Below are positions 1 through 11,863 of a stretch of 64,000 bases of DNA, in pieces. Both the position numbers and the translations under genes were made by a program. Source of the stretch: Endomychus coccineus (lineage: Eukaryota; Arthropoda; Insecta; Coleoptera; Endomychidae); assembly GCA_958510875.1 (NCBI GenBank), contig OY294067.1, positions 254,821,736 to 254,885,735 on the forward strand, in the 5' to 3' direction. Numbering within the stretch: position 1 is the first letter of the stretch; each line of letters begins with the position of its first letter. Under the pieces are notes generated by a model, which saw only the letters and a program-made list of their open reading frames with translations, searched no databases and was not told where the DNA came from.

Positions 1-299
1 TGGAAAATCAAAAGACGAAATTAGAATTTTGCTAGGCATTGTAAAATTGTAGACATCAAACGGTCTAGCTGCTCAAAAATCCCGATACGTGGAAAAGTTC
101 AAATTAACGGCCGCTTTGGCCAGAATTGTTAAGTCTGATAGTCTGCTCACTATAAAGAGTTGAGTATACTCTTGAATGGAATTGTTGGCAGGCGTGTTTG
201 CATGTCTACATGACATTTCTCTACAAGCAAACTATGAGTACTATATAATTCAGTTCTTGCAATTCTTTTTACATCATTTTTTATGATTATTTGAAAAAC
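1..299. other. Gene-less flank, nothing recognised
   Basis: AT-rich sequence at the window edge. I see no exon, RNA gene or clear repeat. It may belong to the mariner relic that follows, but no motif supports that. Confidence 0.3.
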
Positions 300-600
300 T
301 CAAAATGAGATGGAGGAAAACACACTGATGAATATGGAAATGCAGAGTTCAATCAAAAGTTGTTACTCATGATGAAATTTTTATACATTATACAAGTGAA
401 ACTATGAAATGCAGTCAAAAATCATTAATTGAACCTATGACGATTAAATTGGTTGCAGTTTTGCTGGATAATAGATCAATTATATCGCGAACAGTTGTTG
501 GTAATAAGTTTCATTGATTGTGAGTATGATCAATTTTTGGATGTTCTGAAGATAAACTTCGTATTCTGAACTTATTTTATGAGAAGCTATTGGTCTATTC
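300..600 (+). pseudogene. Decayed mariner-type transposase fragment
   Basis: From 359 the + strand reads VVTHDEIFIHYTSET. This resembles the segment of mariner transposases around the first catalytic Asp (the TGDE-W-HHY-PE region). It is followed by a short lysine/serine stretch and then stops in all frames. Neither the N-terminal helix-turn-helix region nor the second and third catalytic acids can be found. No terminal repeats are visible. It is an old, inactive relic upstream of GH16-1; the call rests on one motif. Confidence 0.45.
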
Positions 601-879
601 GTTTGGAAACGACTCTTTACTCCACTAAATATGAATACAAATCTGTACGTACTTATTGTTCAGCTACAATTTGTTATTCGAACTTAATTTGGATTGATTT
701 ATCTGTACTCAATTCTGTATTTGAGAACAATTCTATTCATTTTAATCCTCCATACCTGTAGCTGAAGTCTACAAACTACAAAGGGCACACCGAAGGAATA
801 GAAATACATTTTTCATGCTTTCGTATCCTAAACGTGGAGAAATTTTCTAATTTCTGCATTAGATTTTTGATACAATTAG

Positions 880-1020
880 TATACTTCTTTCCACTTGAGA
901 TGATGAGGATTAAAACTGAAACAGATGAATATTTCAATATCAGTGAGTATCCTTATCCTTTTTACCTTGAGTAACAATACACGTAATAATACAATATTCA
1001 GTTGAACATCCAAGTGGCGT
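880..1020 (+). repeat. Diverged single copy of the 5' part of the satellite unit
   Basis: This stretch aligns by eye with 16375-16505, the sequence that opens the 333-bp array. Shared landmarks in order are a GATGAG/AATGAG block, ATTAAAACTGAA versus ATCAAAACTGAA, TATCCTTATCCT, and GCAATACAC with an A-rich run and TATTCAG. It is one copy, not tandem, and more diverged than array units are from each other. One frame reads RIKTETDEYFNISEYPYPFY before a stop, so it could descend from an exon, but nothing identifies it. Confidence 0.65.
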
Positions 1021-2009
1021 CATTCAAGATTTGTATTGATAATAGAAAAAGAGTATATAAATAATTAAAAATGGATCAAATTCGAACACAGGGGTTGCAA
1101 TTAGACAATGTATTGAATACAACTGTATAATACGTATGTAATTGAAGTTAGTGATTTTAAGAAGAAATATAAAGGTGAGTTATGAATTTTACTTTTTAGG
1201 CTAAAACATAAGATAATTACAACAAAACAATTGAATCCGAAATGAAGTTAACTTTATTACTTTCAATCCTATTTTGATATTCATATTCAGAACAATCTGC
1301 TATATCAGTCAAACTAATGGAGAAATATTGAGTCTCTTTTCTGTTTAACTTAATTTCAATGAAGAATTTTGAATGATACTTTTGCATCCTGAGGACATTT
1401 AGCCAATTTCAACTGATTTCTTAGTAATGTCATCAGGGTATTTTCACCAGAATTAGGAGATTTCAGTATCTTCCAGACATAAACAGGATTGTTTCACCTC
1501 CACAAGTTCATTAAAAGTATTTAAGCTCTTCATTTCTGCAGGAGAAACTAAGATTCCATCGACTAAAAACAATATCCGCTTCATAACTCAACAAAGCCGA
1601 AATAACAAAAAGCACACCCCAATTATTTATCAGTTTCGCTCTGCAAACTCAAAAGTCAGTGCCAAGAAAAATAATTTGGAATCTTCATAACTAGTTCCGA
1701 TTATATCATTTTGTGTTCCGATAGTACTTTGTCAATCAAAGGAGATTTCTGCAAACGCCATCGTCTATACAAACGTTTCTATTTACAAGTACGATCAGGC
1801 GATGCCAAACTTTGGTGTTAGATATCATTTGATAGATACATATGAATATGCAATTCCCTTCTCTCACCTAGAGCTTTTGCAAATCTCTACAATTCAACAG
1901 ATATGTTGCCCCCATTAAATCTTCCTGTTGATATTAATAACATTGAATGAATGAAACATTTAGAGAAGATGTCCCCCATTACAATACCCACATAAACTCA
2001 TAAGTTATA
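1021..2009. other. Upstream region of GH16-1, no gene seen
   Basis: No ORF with recognisable similarity. The region should contain the promoter and a 5' untranslated exon of GH16-1, because a splice acceptor lies just before the start codon. I cannot place the transcription start. Confidence 0.35.
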
Positions 2010-2025
2010 ATTGAAATTTTTCCAG
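2010..2025 (+). promoter_or_regulatory. Probable 3' splice site in the 5' UTR of GH16-1
   Basis: A pyrimidine-rich tract ending in TTTTTCCAG lies 7 bases before the ATG at 2033. The paralogue GH16-2 has the same arrangement (TTTTCCAG, 7 bases before its ATG). Conservation between the two suggests that an untranslated first exon is spliced on just upstream of the start codon. The matching donor was not located. Confidence 0.5.
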
Positions 2026-2032
2026 ACCGAAA

Positions 2033-5000
2033 ATGATGATCAAATTCATCGTTTTGGTGCTTTTGATCAATGTATCATACAATAGTTTAACTCTTGCCGA
2101 TTGTCCACAAGCCAGTGCGACAAAAGTGAGTGGAACACATGCACCTACTGGGCAAATTTGTTCTGGAGATCTAATCTTCGTAGACAATTTTGATAACCTG
2201 GATTTGAAAAAATGGTCTCATGAAAATACCTTAGGAGGTGGTGGTGTAAGTGATTAGATTAAGTGTCGTTACCTAATATATTATATTCCAGATCAAATCA
2301 TTCATAAGTATTATGAGAATGGGAACTCACAACATTCCAGCAGCATTATTTCTCAGCGAAATTGCTCGCTTTCACAAAATTTTTCATGGTATGTTGCAAA
2401 GTTGTATCCTCTTCAAGAAGAACCCATATTGTAATAAATTGTATCATCATCGCATTGAATCGGCAACGTAGAAATAGGCAATAGTCATGAAAATATATTC
2501 AAATAATCTGAGATTGAGCATATCTGAAATTTAATAGTGAATATATTGTTCTAACATAATTATTTAAAATTCAGTTCCCTTGTAGAATCATCCGTACTGC
2601 TAGGATATAATAAATAGGACACAAGTACTAACCTTATAGTCTTCTGATCTATACCTCCTCGATTTGTTCTTTGAGAATGAAGTTTTTACTGAAAATTTCC
2701 TTCTCCAGAACTGGGAATTTGAATGGTATACCAATAACAGAACTGTAAGTTATGCAGAAAATGGCAATCTTGTCATTAAACCGAGACTGCTTGCAGACCA
2801 ATATGGAGAACAATTTTTATACAGTGGACAAATCGATATCAATGGTGCTTCCACCGCTGATGAGTAAGTACTTTTTATTCATTGATTGCAACAACAGATG
2901 CACATAAGTATACATCAAATTATTACTTTAGCATTTATATTTGCTTAATATTCATTTACCTGGGTGCAGGTCTGAATGTTCTAAACAACTAATTTACAAG
3001 CTTGATAATAATTCAAGATGTCATTCTCTTAGACTATAATCCGCTGATGGTAGATGAAATTCATAATTATTATGAAAGAAAGAGGCAAAAACAAAATCCG
3101 TTATAAAAATGAAGAAAAAACATAATCCAATATTTTCAATATTTAATTTCAACTATTTTACAAATCTTTCCATTTACATCGTCGATACCTATGTATACTC
3201 TTGATATTATTTGGCAGTTTATGAAAGAATATAAGTTCTGTTATTTAGCACTCTTTTGTATTTATAGTTTTTTGAATTCCCAGAAGTAACAAATATTTAT
3301 TTCTCCTAGTACCTTCTGGATGTATTGTTGAAGCAGTTGCTTGACTCTTTAAAATAAATCATTACATATTATAATGGAGCACTTGAAGAGCGCTTTAGAT
3401 AAAGTATATAGTTTTAAGCGGAAAAAGATTGATAGTGTAAATTAAATTATATCACGTTACAGGAAATTTTGATCAGTTTTTAACAAGCAACACAAAAATT
3501 TGCCCATCCACAAAAAAAAACTACGAAATATCGAAATTCTCCATTCGTGTTTTATGTTCGATCTTCAGAGCTAATAATATGCGAGACCTTCAGAGCTAAT
3601 AATATGCCTATGAGTAAATTGAAATATTCTGAATATAGTGGGATTTGATTCAACTTTATAGTTGTTGATTAAATAGTAATGATTCATATTGTTCTGATGA
3701 AGGTGAAGATAACATTACATTAGCTATTTAATATTCCACTTTGTTGTTTGTTCATATCCAGATTTCCATCTATCGTAGTACAGTGTTCCTCAAAGTAGCC
3801 TTTGAAATAAAGTTTCTTTAGAAACATCCACCAATATTTTGCATCTACAAAGTATAAAACTATTATGTAGGAAGGATCATCCGTAGGAACAACCAATATC
3901 AACGCAAAAATCACTCAGATTTGAGTTTGAATGCAAGACATCTATTGAGTATTTAGAATTATAAAGCACTCACTACAGAAGCTACAATGTGGAAGGACGC
4001 GTGACGTTTATCAACAGGAGAGATTTTAATTTCTTAATTCATTTCAGCACGTTGCTTGTTCAAATCACGATTTTTCTCATTACATGGGGTTTTCATTGGA
4101 ACATTTAAAATTTTCATTTAGTATCATTATTTAACAATTTCCTATTGAGCATGAGTAATTGATTCGAGAATGATAATCTTGATTCACATCACTAATCTTT
4201 TCAGATGCACTAATCCACAATGGTATGGATGCGCCAGAACTGGCTCAGCCGAAAATGCATTGAATCCTATTATTAGCGCGAGATTACGTTCATTATACTC
4301 ATTCAGTTTCACATATGGACGATTGGAAATCAGAGCCAGGCTACCACAAGGAGATTGGTTGTGGCCAGGTGAGAATCAAATAGCAAACAGATAAGATAAA
4401 GTTATGAAATGTTCATTGCTGCTTATGTACTTCATAAGAGTCACTATAGAAAACACACACATAATTGGTGAAAATTTGATTAGTTTTAAAACAACTAGCT
4501 TTGGCTGCTCAATCATATCAGTGAAGGTCGCTTACTAAGATCAGAGACTTCTGCTAATAGCTCAGTATACCGGGTGTCCCAGTATACATGTTCTAATGGA
4601 TTATCTCAGTCATTTCAAAAGATGAAAATTTGAAAATTTTATGATCTCCAATTCGTTCAAAGAACCTCTTTAACTGAGAGAAACAAAAATTGAAAGTCAC
4701 TTCCGGTTTGACTTATGTGAGCAAAATACCACGGAATTTTCTTACTTTTTTTTATCGGAAATATATCCTAAATTATCCAACAGATATTCGGGATCAATGT
4801 GAAGAAAATATTTATATTCGCTTAAAAGTATGGTTCAAAATTTACCTACAGTAGAACAGTACATATCTGATAGTAGATAACATGGGTTTTGCTTTTGTCT
4901 TCTTTTTCATTTACAATGTACCGCATATGCACTCCCAATAATCGTGAACTTGTTCATAAACTGGCAATCACATATTTCCCAATACGATGCCATGCGACAC

Positions 5001-5787
5001 TCCTGAAATACCCGAAACAGACGAAATCTCGATATGCGAAATCATGGAAACACTTTCCTGAATTAATACATTCTTGTTTATTCTACTGAACGATATTGGT
5101 TTTTAATTTATTGACTTCGCAACATGAGCGAAGGGTACATTAATTCCTCAATGTAATGTGTATATTCTTACAGCTTTATGGTTACTCCCCAGGGATAATG
5201 CTTATTCCACTTGGCCCGCATCTGGTGAAATTGATTTAATGGAAAGTCGAGGAAACAGAGATTACACCGACAATACTGGCAAACAAATTGGTTGTCAATT
5301 GTCAGCCAGTACACTTCATTGGGGTCCGGACGGGTCTAAAAACCAATATATCATTACACATGCAGAAAAGCAGAATCCTGCAGGTTTCGACAGTGATTTT
5401 CATAGTTATGGTATGGAATGGACACCGGATCATATAAGTTTTACAGTCGACAACGAAGTTATTGGAACTTTCTCTCCTCCAGCTGGTGGTTTCTGGAAAT
5501 GGGGAAATCTACAAAGTACAGGTATAGAAAATCCTTGGCGGTTCGGTACAAAGATGGCACCCTTCGACCAAGAATTTTACATTGTCATGAATCTAGCAGC
5601 TGGTGGTGTTAACGGCTTCTTCCCTGATGATGGGAATAACGCTGGAGGACGAAAACCTTGGAGAAATGCTTCGCCACGTGCATCAACTGATTTCTGGCAA
5701 GGTAGAGATCAATGGCTTCCAACATGGAATCAAGGAACTGACGATCAAACTTTAAGAGTTGACTATGTCAGAGTTTGGGCTCTTTAA
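2033..5787 (+). CDS. GH16-1: secreted GH16 beta-1,3-glucanase (laminarinase-type), four exons
   Basis: Exons are 2033-2245, 2709-2863, 4205-4368 and 5174-5787, with GTAAGT, GTAAGT and GTGAGA donors and AG acceptors. Lengths sum to 1146 nt, giving 381 aa and a TAA stop. Residues 1-22 form a signal peptide ending near LTLA before DCPQ. The body is one GH16 beta-jelly-roll domain starting at GDLIFVDNFD. The catalytic motif GEIDLMES places E196, D198 and E201 as nucleophile, assisting Asp and acid/base, all intact, so hydrolysis of beta-1,3-glucan is expected. Related beta-glucan recognition proteins usually lose these residues and carry an extra N-terminal carbohydrate-binding domain, absent here. 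Other recognisable segments are NWEFEWYTNNRTVSY (exon 2), CTNPQWYGCARTG (exon 3) and MAPFDQEFY (exon 4). The likely role is gut digestion of fungal, algal or plant glucan, or secreted defence. Substrate is inferred from the family. Confidence 0.9.
3563..3607 (+). repeat. Two-copy 25-bp tandem repeat in intron 2 of GH16-1
   Basis: The 20-mer CTTCAGAGCTAATAATATGC occurs at 3563-3582 and again at 3588-3607, a period of 25. It is a minor local duplication with no suggested function. Confidence 0.85.
3664..3910 (+). repeat. Dispersed repeat copy A, in intron 2 of GH16-1
   Basis: Shares its start (GATTAAATAGTAATGA), the GATAACATTACATTAGCT block and the TTTTGCATCTACAAA block with a second copy at 6640-6790. 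The second copy lacks about 80 bp in the middle. No coding potential or terminal repeats are visible. Probably a short non-autonomous element. Confidence 0.7.
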
Positions 5788-6639
5788 TTCTTGTAGTAAT
5801 GATAAAAACATGATATGAAGTGAATCAATACGTATTAATTTCTGACCTCACATGTTCTCCATGATTCACAATTATGAAGTGGAAAAAACATCTATCATCC
5901 GAAAAATGATTTGTCGATTCCAGAACTTTTGAGACTGACAGTCTGATATTGAGATTGAGTTTGCTGATTGAGAAATCTTTTGTTCTCTAATATGAAACTG
6001 TGATGAAAGAATCAGTGGGGCTCATAATCAATCATTACGATAAGGTTAGATTTAGAGAGTGGAAATACTGTCAGTAAATCAAATATATCTTCTCCTATTT
6101 TTACCAATTTCTTCTAGTTTATCTGTGTCTACATTGAATCATAGCTTACTAGAGAGTTAGACCATGATATAGAATTTGTTAAGTGGCCGTCTACTACTCG
6201 AAGAGCGTTGTATTGAAATTTTATTCGGATTTCAATGACATTTAAAATTCCGTTAATAAATGATTTGTGCCTTTTTTATTACCGTATGACATTTTAGATC
6301 ACAGATTATTCCCGTCAAATCATTGGAATCTGACAAAGGTAAAACTCCAGACTCTCTAATACAATAATTGTATTAGATTAGTATAATTATTATAAGCCAG
6401 GAAATTGAATTAGATGGAAAAGTTTTTTCGTTTCAACCTGTTCTAAGAGATGTGAAATTTTATCCATATTGTAAAATTAAACACTGCTATGTAAATATTA
6501 ATTTTTTATAACTTCCCCTACTCGAGTTTCAGCGTTATTAGGTCATGTTCAGATGGTTAATGTGTGTTAAATGTATTGAAATACCGTCTGGGGATGATGG
6601 AAGTTACAAACAAAAGTAATATCAACCTAATAGGGTTTG
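5788..6639. other. 3' flank of GH16-1
   Basis: No gene found. The first AATAAA after the stop is at 6255-6260, about 470 bp downstream, and is a candidate poly(A) signal. No closer canonical hexamer is visible. Confidence 0.4.
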
Positions 6640-6790
6640 ATTAAATAGTAATGATCCATATTGTACTGATGAAGATGAAGATAACATTACATTAGCTTCT
6701 TCTTTAGAAACATCCCCCAACATTTTGCATCTACAAACTATAAAACAATTATGTAGGAACATTCAATATCAACCATATTGTGCAAAAATG
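6640..6790 (+). repeat. Dispersed repeat copy B (internally deleted)
   Basis: Matches copy A at 3664-3910 at both ends, including the GATAACATTACATTAGCT and TTTTGCATCTACAAA blocks, but lacks the middle section. Same orientation, about 3 kb apart, on either side of the GH16-1 3' end. Confidence 0.7.
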
Positions 6791-7183
6791 TTCCTATATA
6801 AATCTTGTTTCAAGGGATGAGTCCAGTCCTTTTAGCTTTAAGACATTTCAGCACCGGTCATTTCAGGGCCGAATTATTTAGATTTTTTTTTAAATTTACA
6901 ATTTGCTGTATCAACCCAAGTACTAGTTTTTTCAATCCGTAACAGAAACTTGCCTAATTATGAAATAGAGAATCAGTATTCAAACAATAATTGTTAGTGA
7001 ATTTTTATTGGCTCAATAGAACTTAACAATCAAATTTTCCTTCTCACATTTCCTAACTTAGTACTGGCACCCCGGCACAATAAATGGATGGTTTGATTAA
7101 AAGTTTGTGTTTGTTAACTCTAATCTAGATCGACCCTGTGGAGACAAACCAATCCAACAGATCTGGATAGCATAATAAACATT

Positions 7184-7640
7184 CTTGACCCAGTATGAAT
7201 TATATATAAAAATTCTCGAGAAATGGGTCACTTGAACACTTTGTTTTATATTTTCGTCATTACGTACGTTTCGGTCTCACGACCATCATCAGAAGACTTA
7301 TTGTGTCAAAAAGCATTCTTCCTGAAATATACTTTTAACATTATAAAGACGCATGTAGGAATTTGCAAGAAAGTAGGAATTTGCAAGTAATATTCCAATG
7401 TAGGTATGCAACCTTTTTCAAGTACCTCATAAGTCGTAACATCTGGTTCGAGAGTAGATACTTAACGCAATAGTTTAGATCTCCAGTCGTTGAGACACTA
7501 TACCAACATGCGCTTGTATATTATAAGAATGTCACTGAATAGTGGATTCTTGTTATATTTTATACTTGAAATATTGATGTGGTACAATTTCGATTATTCG
7601 TGGTTCTGTTCGTTTCGGCGACGTGGGCAGTTCTGGATAG
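7184..7640. mobile_element. Deleted copy of a hammerhead-bearing palindromic element
   Basis: The left boundary CTTGACCCAG and the next 120 bp match the left end of the larger palindrome at 51012. The sequence then skips most of the left arm, rejoins it at the AACATTATAAAGACGCATGTA segment, passes through the centre and continues along the right arm (ATCTGGTTCGA, then TTCTGTTCGTTTCGG). It is therefore the same family with most of one arm lost. It has no ORF of its own. The ribozyme-like motif at its left end suggests descent from a Penelope-like element terminal repeat. Confidence 0.7.
7256..7297 (-). ncRNA. Hammerhead ribozyme-like motif, copy 1
   Basis: Read on the - strand, the 42 nt contain, in order, GUCUU (stem I, 5' strand), CUGAUGA (core), U, GGUC-GUGA-GACC (stem II hairpin), GAAA (core), CGUACGU (very short stem III), A (expected cleavage nucleotide) and AUGAC (stem I, 3' strand, one U-U mismatch). 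Both invariant core blocks are present. The tiny, self-complementary stem III is what Penelope-like hammerheads show, which tend to act as dimers. The single unpaired U before stem II is unusual. Activity is inferred only. Confidence 0.65.
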
Positions 7641-7735
7641 CTGTTTCGTTGTCTCACGGTTCAAAAGCAGAATGAGCAGGTTGTGCTGCCACTGGTCGCC
7701 TGTTCCATCAGTGGTATAAAATACCGTAAATGAAC

Positions 7736-7994
7736 CATAGAGATCATATAGTATAGAGGAGTAAATCCCCGTCTTAACGCGAGAAGGTTTCAAAAACTTA
7801 TCCGTTCCCCACTCCGCGAACAACTATAATTACACGCGGTCAACTAAGCGCGCGGTTGCAGGAGAGTAAGGGGAACGAGTTAAAATACCGCAGAGTGGGG
7901 TACGGATAACTCATCGCGTAAGATCGAACATGGTACGCAACGAATACATAAGCTATATAGGGGCTTTATTCCTCTATACTATGTGATCTCTATG
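7736..7994. mobile_element. Short hairpin MITE
   Basis: The left arm starting CATAGAGATCATATAGTATA (7736-7767) is mirrored by the right arm ending at 7994, with few mismatches, around a more GC-rich centre. Length is 259 bp with no coding capacity. The structure is that of a non-autonomous foldback element. No target duplication is clear. Confidence 0.7.
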
Positions 7995-9456
7995 AAATGA
8001 ACTGCCTAGAGTTAGAGTTGCCTAGGTATTCTAGTGCCATCTATCTACGAATAGGTAGATCACCCACTAAGAAATCTTTACAACACAACGCATTGACTAC
8101 AGATTTCTCGCACCTCGATTAAGCGACGGGGCAGACTGCAAACCAATAAGTAGATACGACAGAGATCTCCCATTAATTAAGTAGTATTCAATAGTGGTAA
8201 GGCTACTCTATATCGACCAGTGACAACATAAATAATAGTTATGTAGAATGTTCATTTTTATCCCATAGTAAGTATGGAAGAATAGTGAATTTGGTCGATC
8301 TCATCGATTCCGATATAACGGCGTCATAATAAACTCTCAAAGATGAGAAATTCGAATCTACTATTAGTTGTCATCTCAGAAGGTGAGGAAATGAATTGCA
8401 GCGTTCCAAAACGTTGAATTTCCACCATCCCATAGATAAATATGCTATAAAATCGATTAAAACATGAATAATACACCCAGAATTGGTCTCCATGAACATT
8501 CTGAGTTCCCATAGATGTTCCCTCAGTTGTACGAACCTCATGAAATTTTCGCATTTCCCCCCACTTGTGAATATATATTTTTTAGCCCCTATATATTTGG
8601 TTAATTGATCTAATATAACACGATATGTATGCCGAGAATATTGTATGATCAGTATACAGAATTTGCATTATGTTAGCATTGATTTAATTTTTATAACGCT
8701 ATTCGATAATATGAGAAAAACAGTGGTGTTACTGTAGAACCACGGTTGTATAAACATGTCATCAGAAAAATAAACATCATCTGTGAAGATAATTTAACTT
8801 ACGCGCTATAACCATGAAACCAATGAAATTGCGTACATCTTCACATTCCGGTCTTCTGTATGTGGCTGCCTAGATAAATGATATTTAGATCAGTTGATGG
8901 GAGATAAAAATAAAATAAGAAGTATGGCTGTGATTATTCGATTCTTATGATTTGCTAGTGAAAGTTGGTGGTGGTAGTACTGGTAGTGACAGCGCTGCGG
9001 CTTGGTCAATAATATAAGCACGAGCGCGCTAGCGCCATGAGCGTAACGTTAAAAAAATGACGGAGGTTAAGCTAACTAATAGCTAGAAGATTCATCCCCT
9101 CTCTTTACTAAATATCGCTCGACACACGGTAGTATACAAAGAAATAGCCTATTTCTATGGTAGTATACAATACAAGCTGGTGAGGAGTAGTCGATATCTC
9201 GCTAGACAAAATCCCCCCCACCATCCGATTATATATCTTAAACCCGGTCATTAAAATAGTTGCTCGCGCTCTCTATCCTTACATCTCTCTGGTTGCTACA
9301 AGAAAAGGCACCTATAATTGATGCAAAAATGGTCATTTGACACATTTGATTCAACAGAAGAACTGGAAAGGTTTGGAGGTAAGTTACGTCATTGATGTAT
9401 AACTAGTTGCGTAAAATTATTCAACATTTTCACTTCTCCCCAATATGTACAATGTA
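7995..9456. other. Gene-less stretch
   Basis: I see no exon, transposase or clear repeat in this stretch. A slightly more GC-rich patch around 8980-9060 has no identifiable content. Confidence 0.3.
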
Positions 9457-9929
9457 CAGGATGTCCCATTTTGGGTACTTTTGCGGGGTATCTCCTTTGT
9501 TTTTAAAGATAGAGAGTTGCGGTTTTCGCGACACTGTGCTACTTTTTCGTAAAACTCAAGATGATGTCAACAGAATTTTCATAGCCCTTTTAGTTTTTAA
9601 GATACAGGGCATTTCTGAAAATGTTGCATTTTGTGACCCCCCTCGTATCTCCGTTATCCTTCAACTTATCGAAAAGGTAAAATAACATTCTAATAGACTT
9701 TTTTCCGTAGAATGCAGTGGTGTAGATAACTTTTGTTACATATTTACTGTTTTTGAGTTATAAAGTAAACTTATGTTTTTTTAAATGGAACACCCTGTAT
9801 ATTTATAGACTATAAAATTTGTCTTTTTTTTACCTTTTCAAAAATATATGATAGTATAAACTTTTTTTCAGAAACACGCAAATAATTGACAATTTTCAGA
9901 AATTAGATACATATTTTAATAGTAGGCTA
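9457..9929 (+). repeat. Left terminal inverted repeat of DD41D element 1
   Basis: About 473 bp, mirrored at 11358-11831 with a few substitutions. Homology ends near AATAGTAGGC. A chance ORF inside the repeat has a mirror twin in the other TIR and is not a gene. Confidence 0.85.
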
Positions 9930-10114
9930 TGGATAACAATAATAAACATGTGCAACTTACATATTACTAACAAATAATTGGATACCTTGTATATAGGTAT
10001 CTATTAAAAAAATTCCCATAGATCTTTTATCTAACAGTAAGTTTGTAACAACAGTTTTGTGGCGTAAAGTGACAATATAACAAAAACACAAAAAAATAAC
10101 ATTATTAAAAAAAA

Positions 10115-11240
10115 TTAAATGTGATGTTCAAATTGACCATCATTTTCTCTAATGCAAAATTGGCACATCTTTGAGATTCTTTGAATAGCGTTCAAAAGAA
10201 CCATTGTTCTCATTCGCAGATTTCGAAAAACTAAATGAATTGCCTCTCGAAGTTTTGCAATGCCGTCATATCGAGTTTTATATACTTCATTTTGTATATA
10301 GCCCCATAAAAAAAATCTAAAATTGAGAGATCTGGTGATCGTAGAGGCCATCTAACAGGTCCGTTGGTACCTATCCATCTTTGAGGAAAGTTATTATTTA
10401 GAAAGGCCCTTAAGAGCCTAGAGTTATGACTTGGGGCACCATCTTGCTGTAGGTAAACAGCATTATACTGGGCTAATGGAATGTTTTCGAGCAGTTCTGG
10501 AATAACTTCCTCAAGAATTTCTAGGTATCTACGTGCTGTAAGACCTCCTTCAAAAATCCTATAAACTATATGTCTACCCAAAATAAAGCATGAAACCCCA
10601 ACTCCAAAGCGTCCTTGTTGTGCCCTTTCAAACATTAAATGCACATTTTCACTACGCCAGTTCCTGGTATTGTGACGATTGAAAATGCCAGCACTTGAAA
10701 TAAAGCATTCGTCTGACCAGATAACAAGTCTGCCAAATAAATCGTTAGCATCGATTTGTTGCAAATACCACTGACAAAACAGTGCCCGGCGCTCGGCATC
10801 GCCAGGATGCAAATGTTGTAGTATATTAAATTTGTATGGATGATACTTATATTTCTTCAAGATCCTCTGAGCGTTAGTTTTTGGCACACCAATTTCCTTC
10901 CCAATTTTTCTACATGAGGACGAAGGTGTTGCTTCTATATATCCTAAAGTATCTATCTCTTTTCTTTCCCTGTTCTCTTTGTTGTATGTTTTAGGGCGCG
11001 GGTGAACAAATGATCCGTGCTCAACTAAATTTGCTTTTAAACGGGCAAATATCCCAAAAAACGGTTGCCTTCTTTCTGGATATCTAACAAGCAAAAATTT
11101 AAATGATAATAGAGATTTTCATAGCCATAATAGCTTACTCACCTTTGGAAGTATAATTCCGAAGCTTCTTCAGAATTTTCATTACTCTGTATAAAACATA
11201 CCATCATATCATATTTCTCATAATTTTCGTAAACTGCCAT
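10115..11240 (-). pseudogene. Transposase of DD41D element 1, with an intron and one frameshift
   Basis: The start codon is at 11240 on the - strand. Exon 1 (11240-11143, 98 nt) ends at a GTGAGT donor. A 59-bp intron (11142-11084) ends in TTGTTAG. Exon 2 begins at 11083 and stays in frame (YFQR joined to YPERR). An N-terminal helix-turn-helix region is followed by DDE motifs: IWSDECF, QQDGAPSHN and RSPDLSILDFF, with 41 residues between the second and third Asp, hence DD41D. In the A-run around 10308-10316 the frame slips, giving a stop at 10231. The other frame continues the family C-terminus to 10115 (ending GQFEHHI). Apart from this slip it looks close to functional. Confidence 0.8.
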
Positions 11241-11357
11241 TATTCGGAAAAATTGATAAATATCTATTGAATAATGATACCAAAAGAACGAAAATAAACA
11301 GCTTAAATGCGATAGAGATTTGATGTTTATTTCTGTTTCTTGTCATAAACAATATCA

Positions 11358-11831
11358 ATGGCCTACTATTAAAATATGTATTTAATTTCTGAAAATTGTC
11401 AAATATTTGCGTGTTTCTGAAAAAAAGTTTATACTATCATATATTTTTGAAAAGGTAAAAAAAAGACAAATTTTATAGTCTATAAATATACAGGATGTTC
11501 CATTTAAAAAAACATAAGTTTGCTTTATAACTCAAAAACAGTAAATATGTAACAAAAGTTATCTACACCACTGCATTTTACGGAAAAAAAACTATTAGAA
11601 TGTTATTTTACCTTTCCGATAAAATGAAGGATAACGGAGATACGAGGGGGGTCACAAAATGCAACATTTTCAGAAATGCCCTGTATCTTAAAAACTAAGA
11701 GGGCTATGAAAATTCTGTTTAAGGCATCTTGAGTTTTACGAAAAAGTAGCACAGTGTCGCGAAAACCGCAACTCTCTATCTTTAAAAATAAAGGAGATAA
11801 GCCGCAAAAGTACCTAAAATGGGACACCCTG
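11358..11831 (-). repeat. Right terminal inverted repeat of DD41D element 1
   Basis: Mirror of 9457-9929. It lies just outside the transposase start codon, so it presumably contains the promoter. Confidence 0.85.
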
Positions 11832-11863
11832 TACAGTGTCCTTATAACAGTCTTAGGATTAAG

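Larger units (their letters stand above)
9457..11831 (-). mobile_element. DD41D Tc1/mariner-type transposon 1, long TIRs
   Basis: A 2375-bp element flanked by TA on both sides. It starts CAGGATGTCCCATTTTGGGT and ends with the reverse complement of nearly the same sequence. The inverted repeats are unusually long, about 470 bp (9457-9929 and 11358-11831), and near-identical. A transposase gene lies on the - strand between them. High TIR similarity and a nearly intact gene suggest fairly recent arrival. Confidence 0.9.

Noticed and set aside
4563..4870. Transposon end (CCGGGTGTCCCAGTATAC) in intron 3 of GH16-1
   Set aside because: It looks like the end of a Tc1/mariner-type element, but no matching inverse end or transposase was found nearby.
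7560..7823. 87-codon ORF on the - strand
   Set aside because: It straddles the boundary between the hammerhead element copy and a hairpin MITE, so it is a chance frame.
9407..9685. Paired similar ORFs at 9407-9685 (+) and 11603-11866 (-)
   Set aside because: They are mirror images in the two TIRs of DD41D element 1, not genes.
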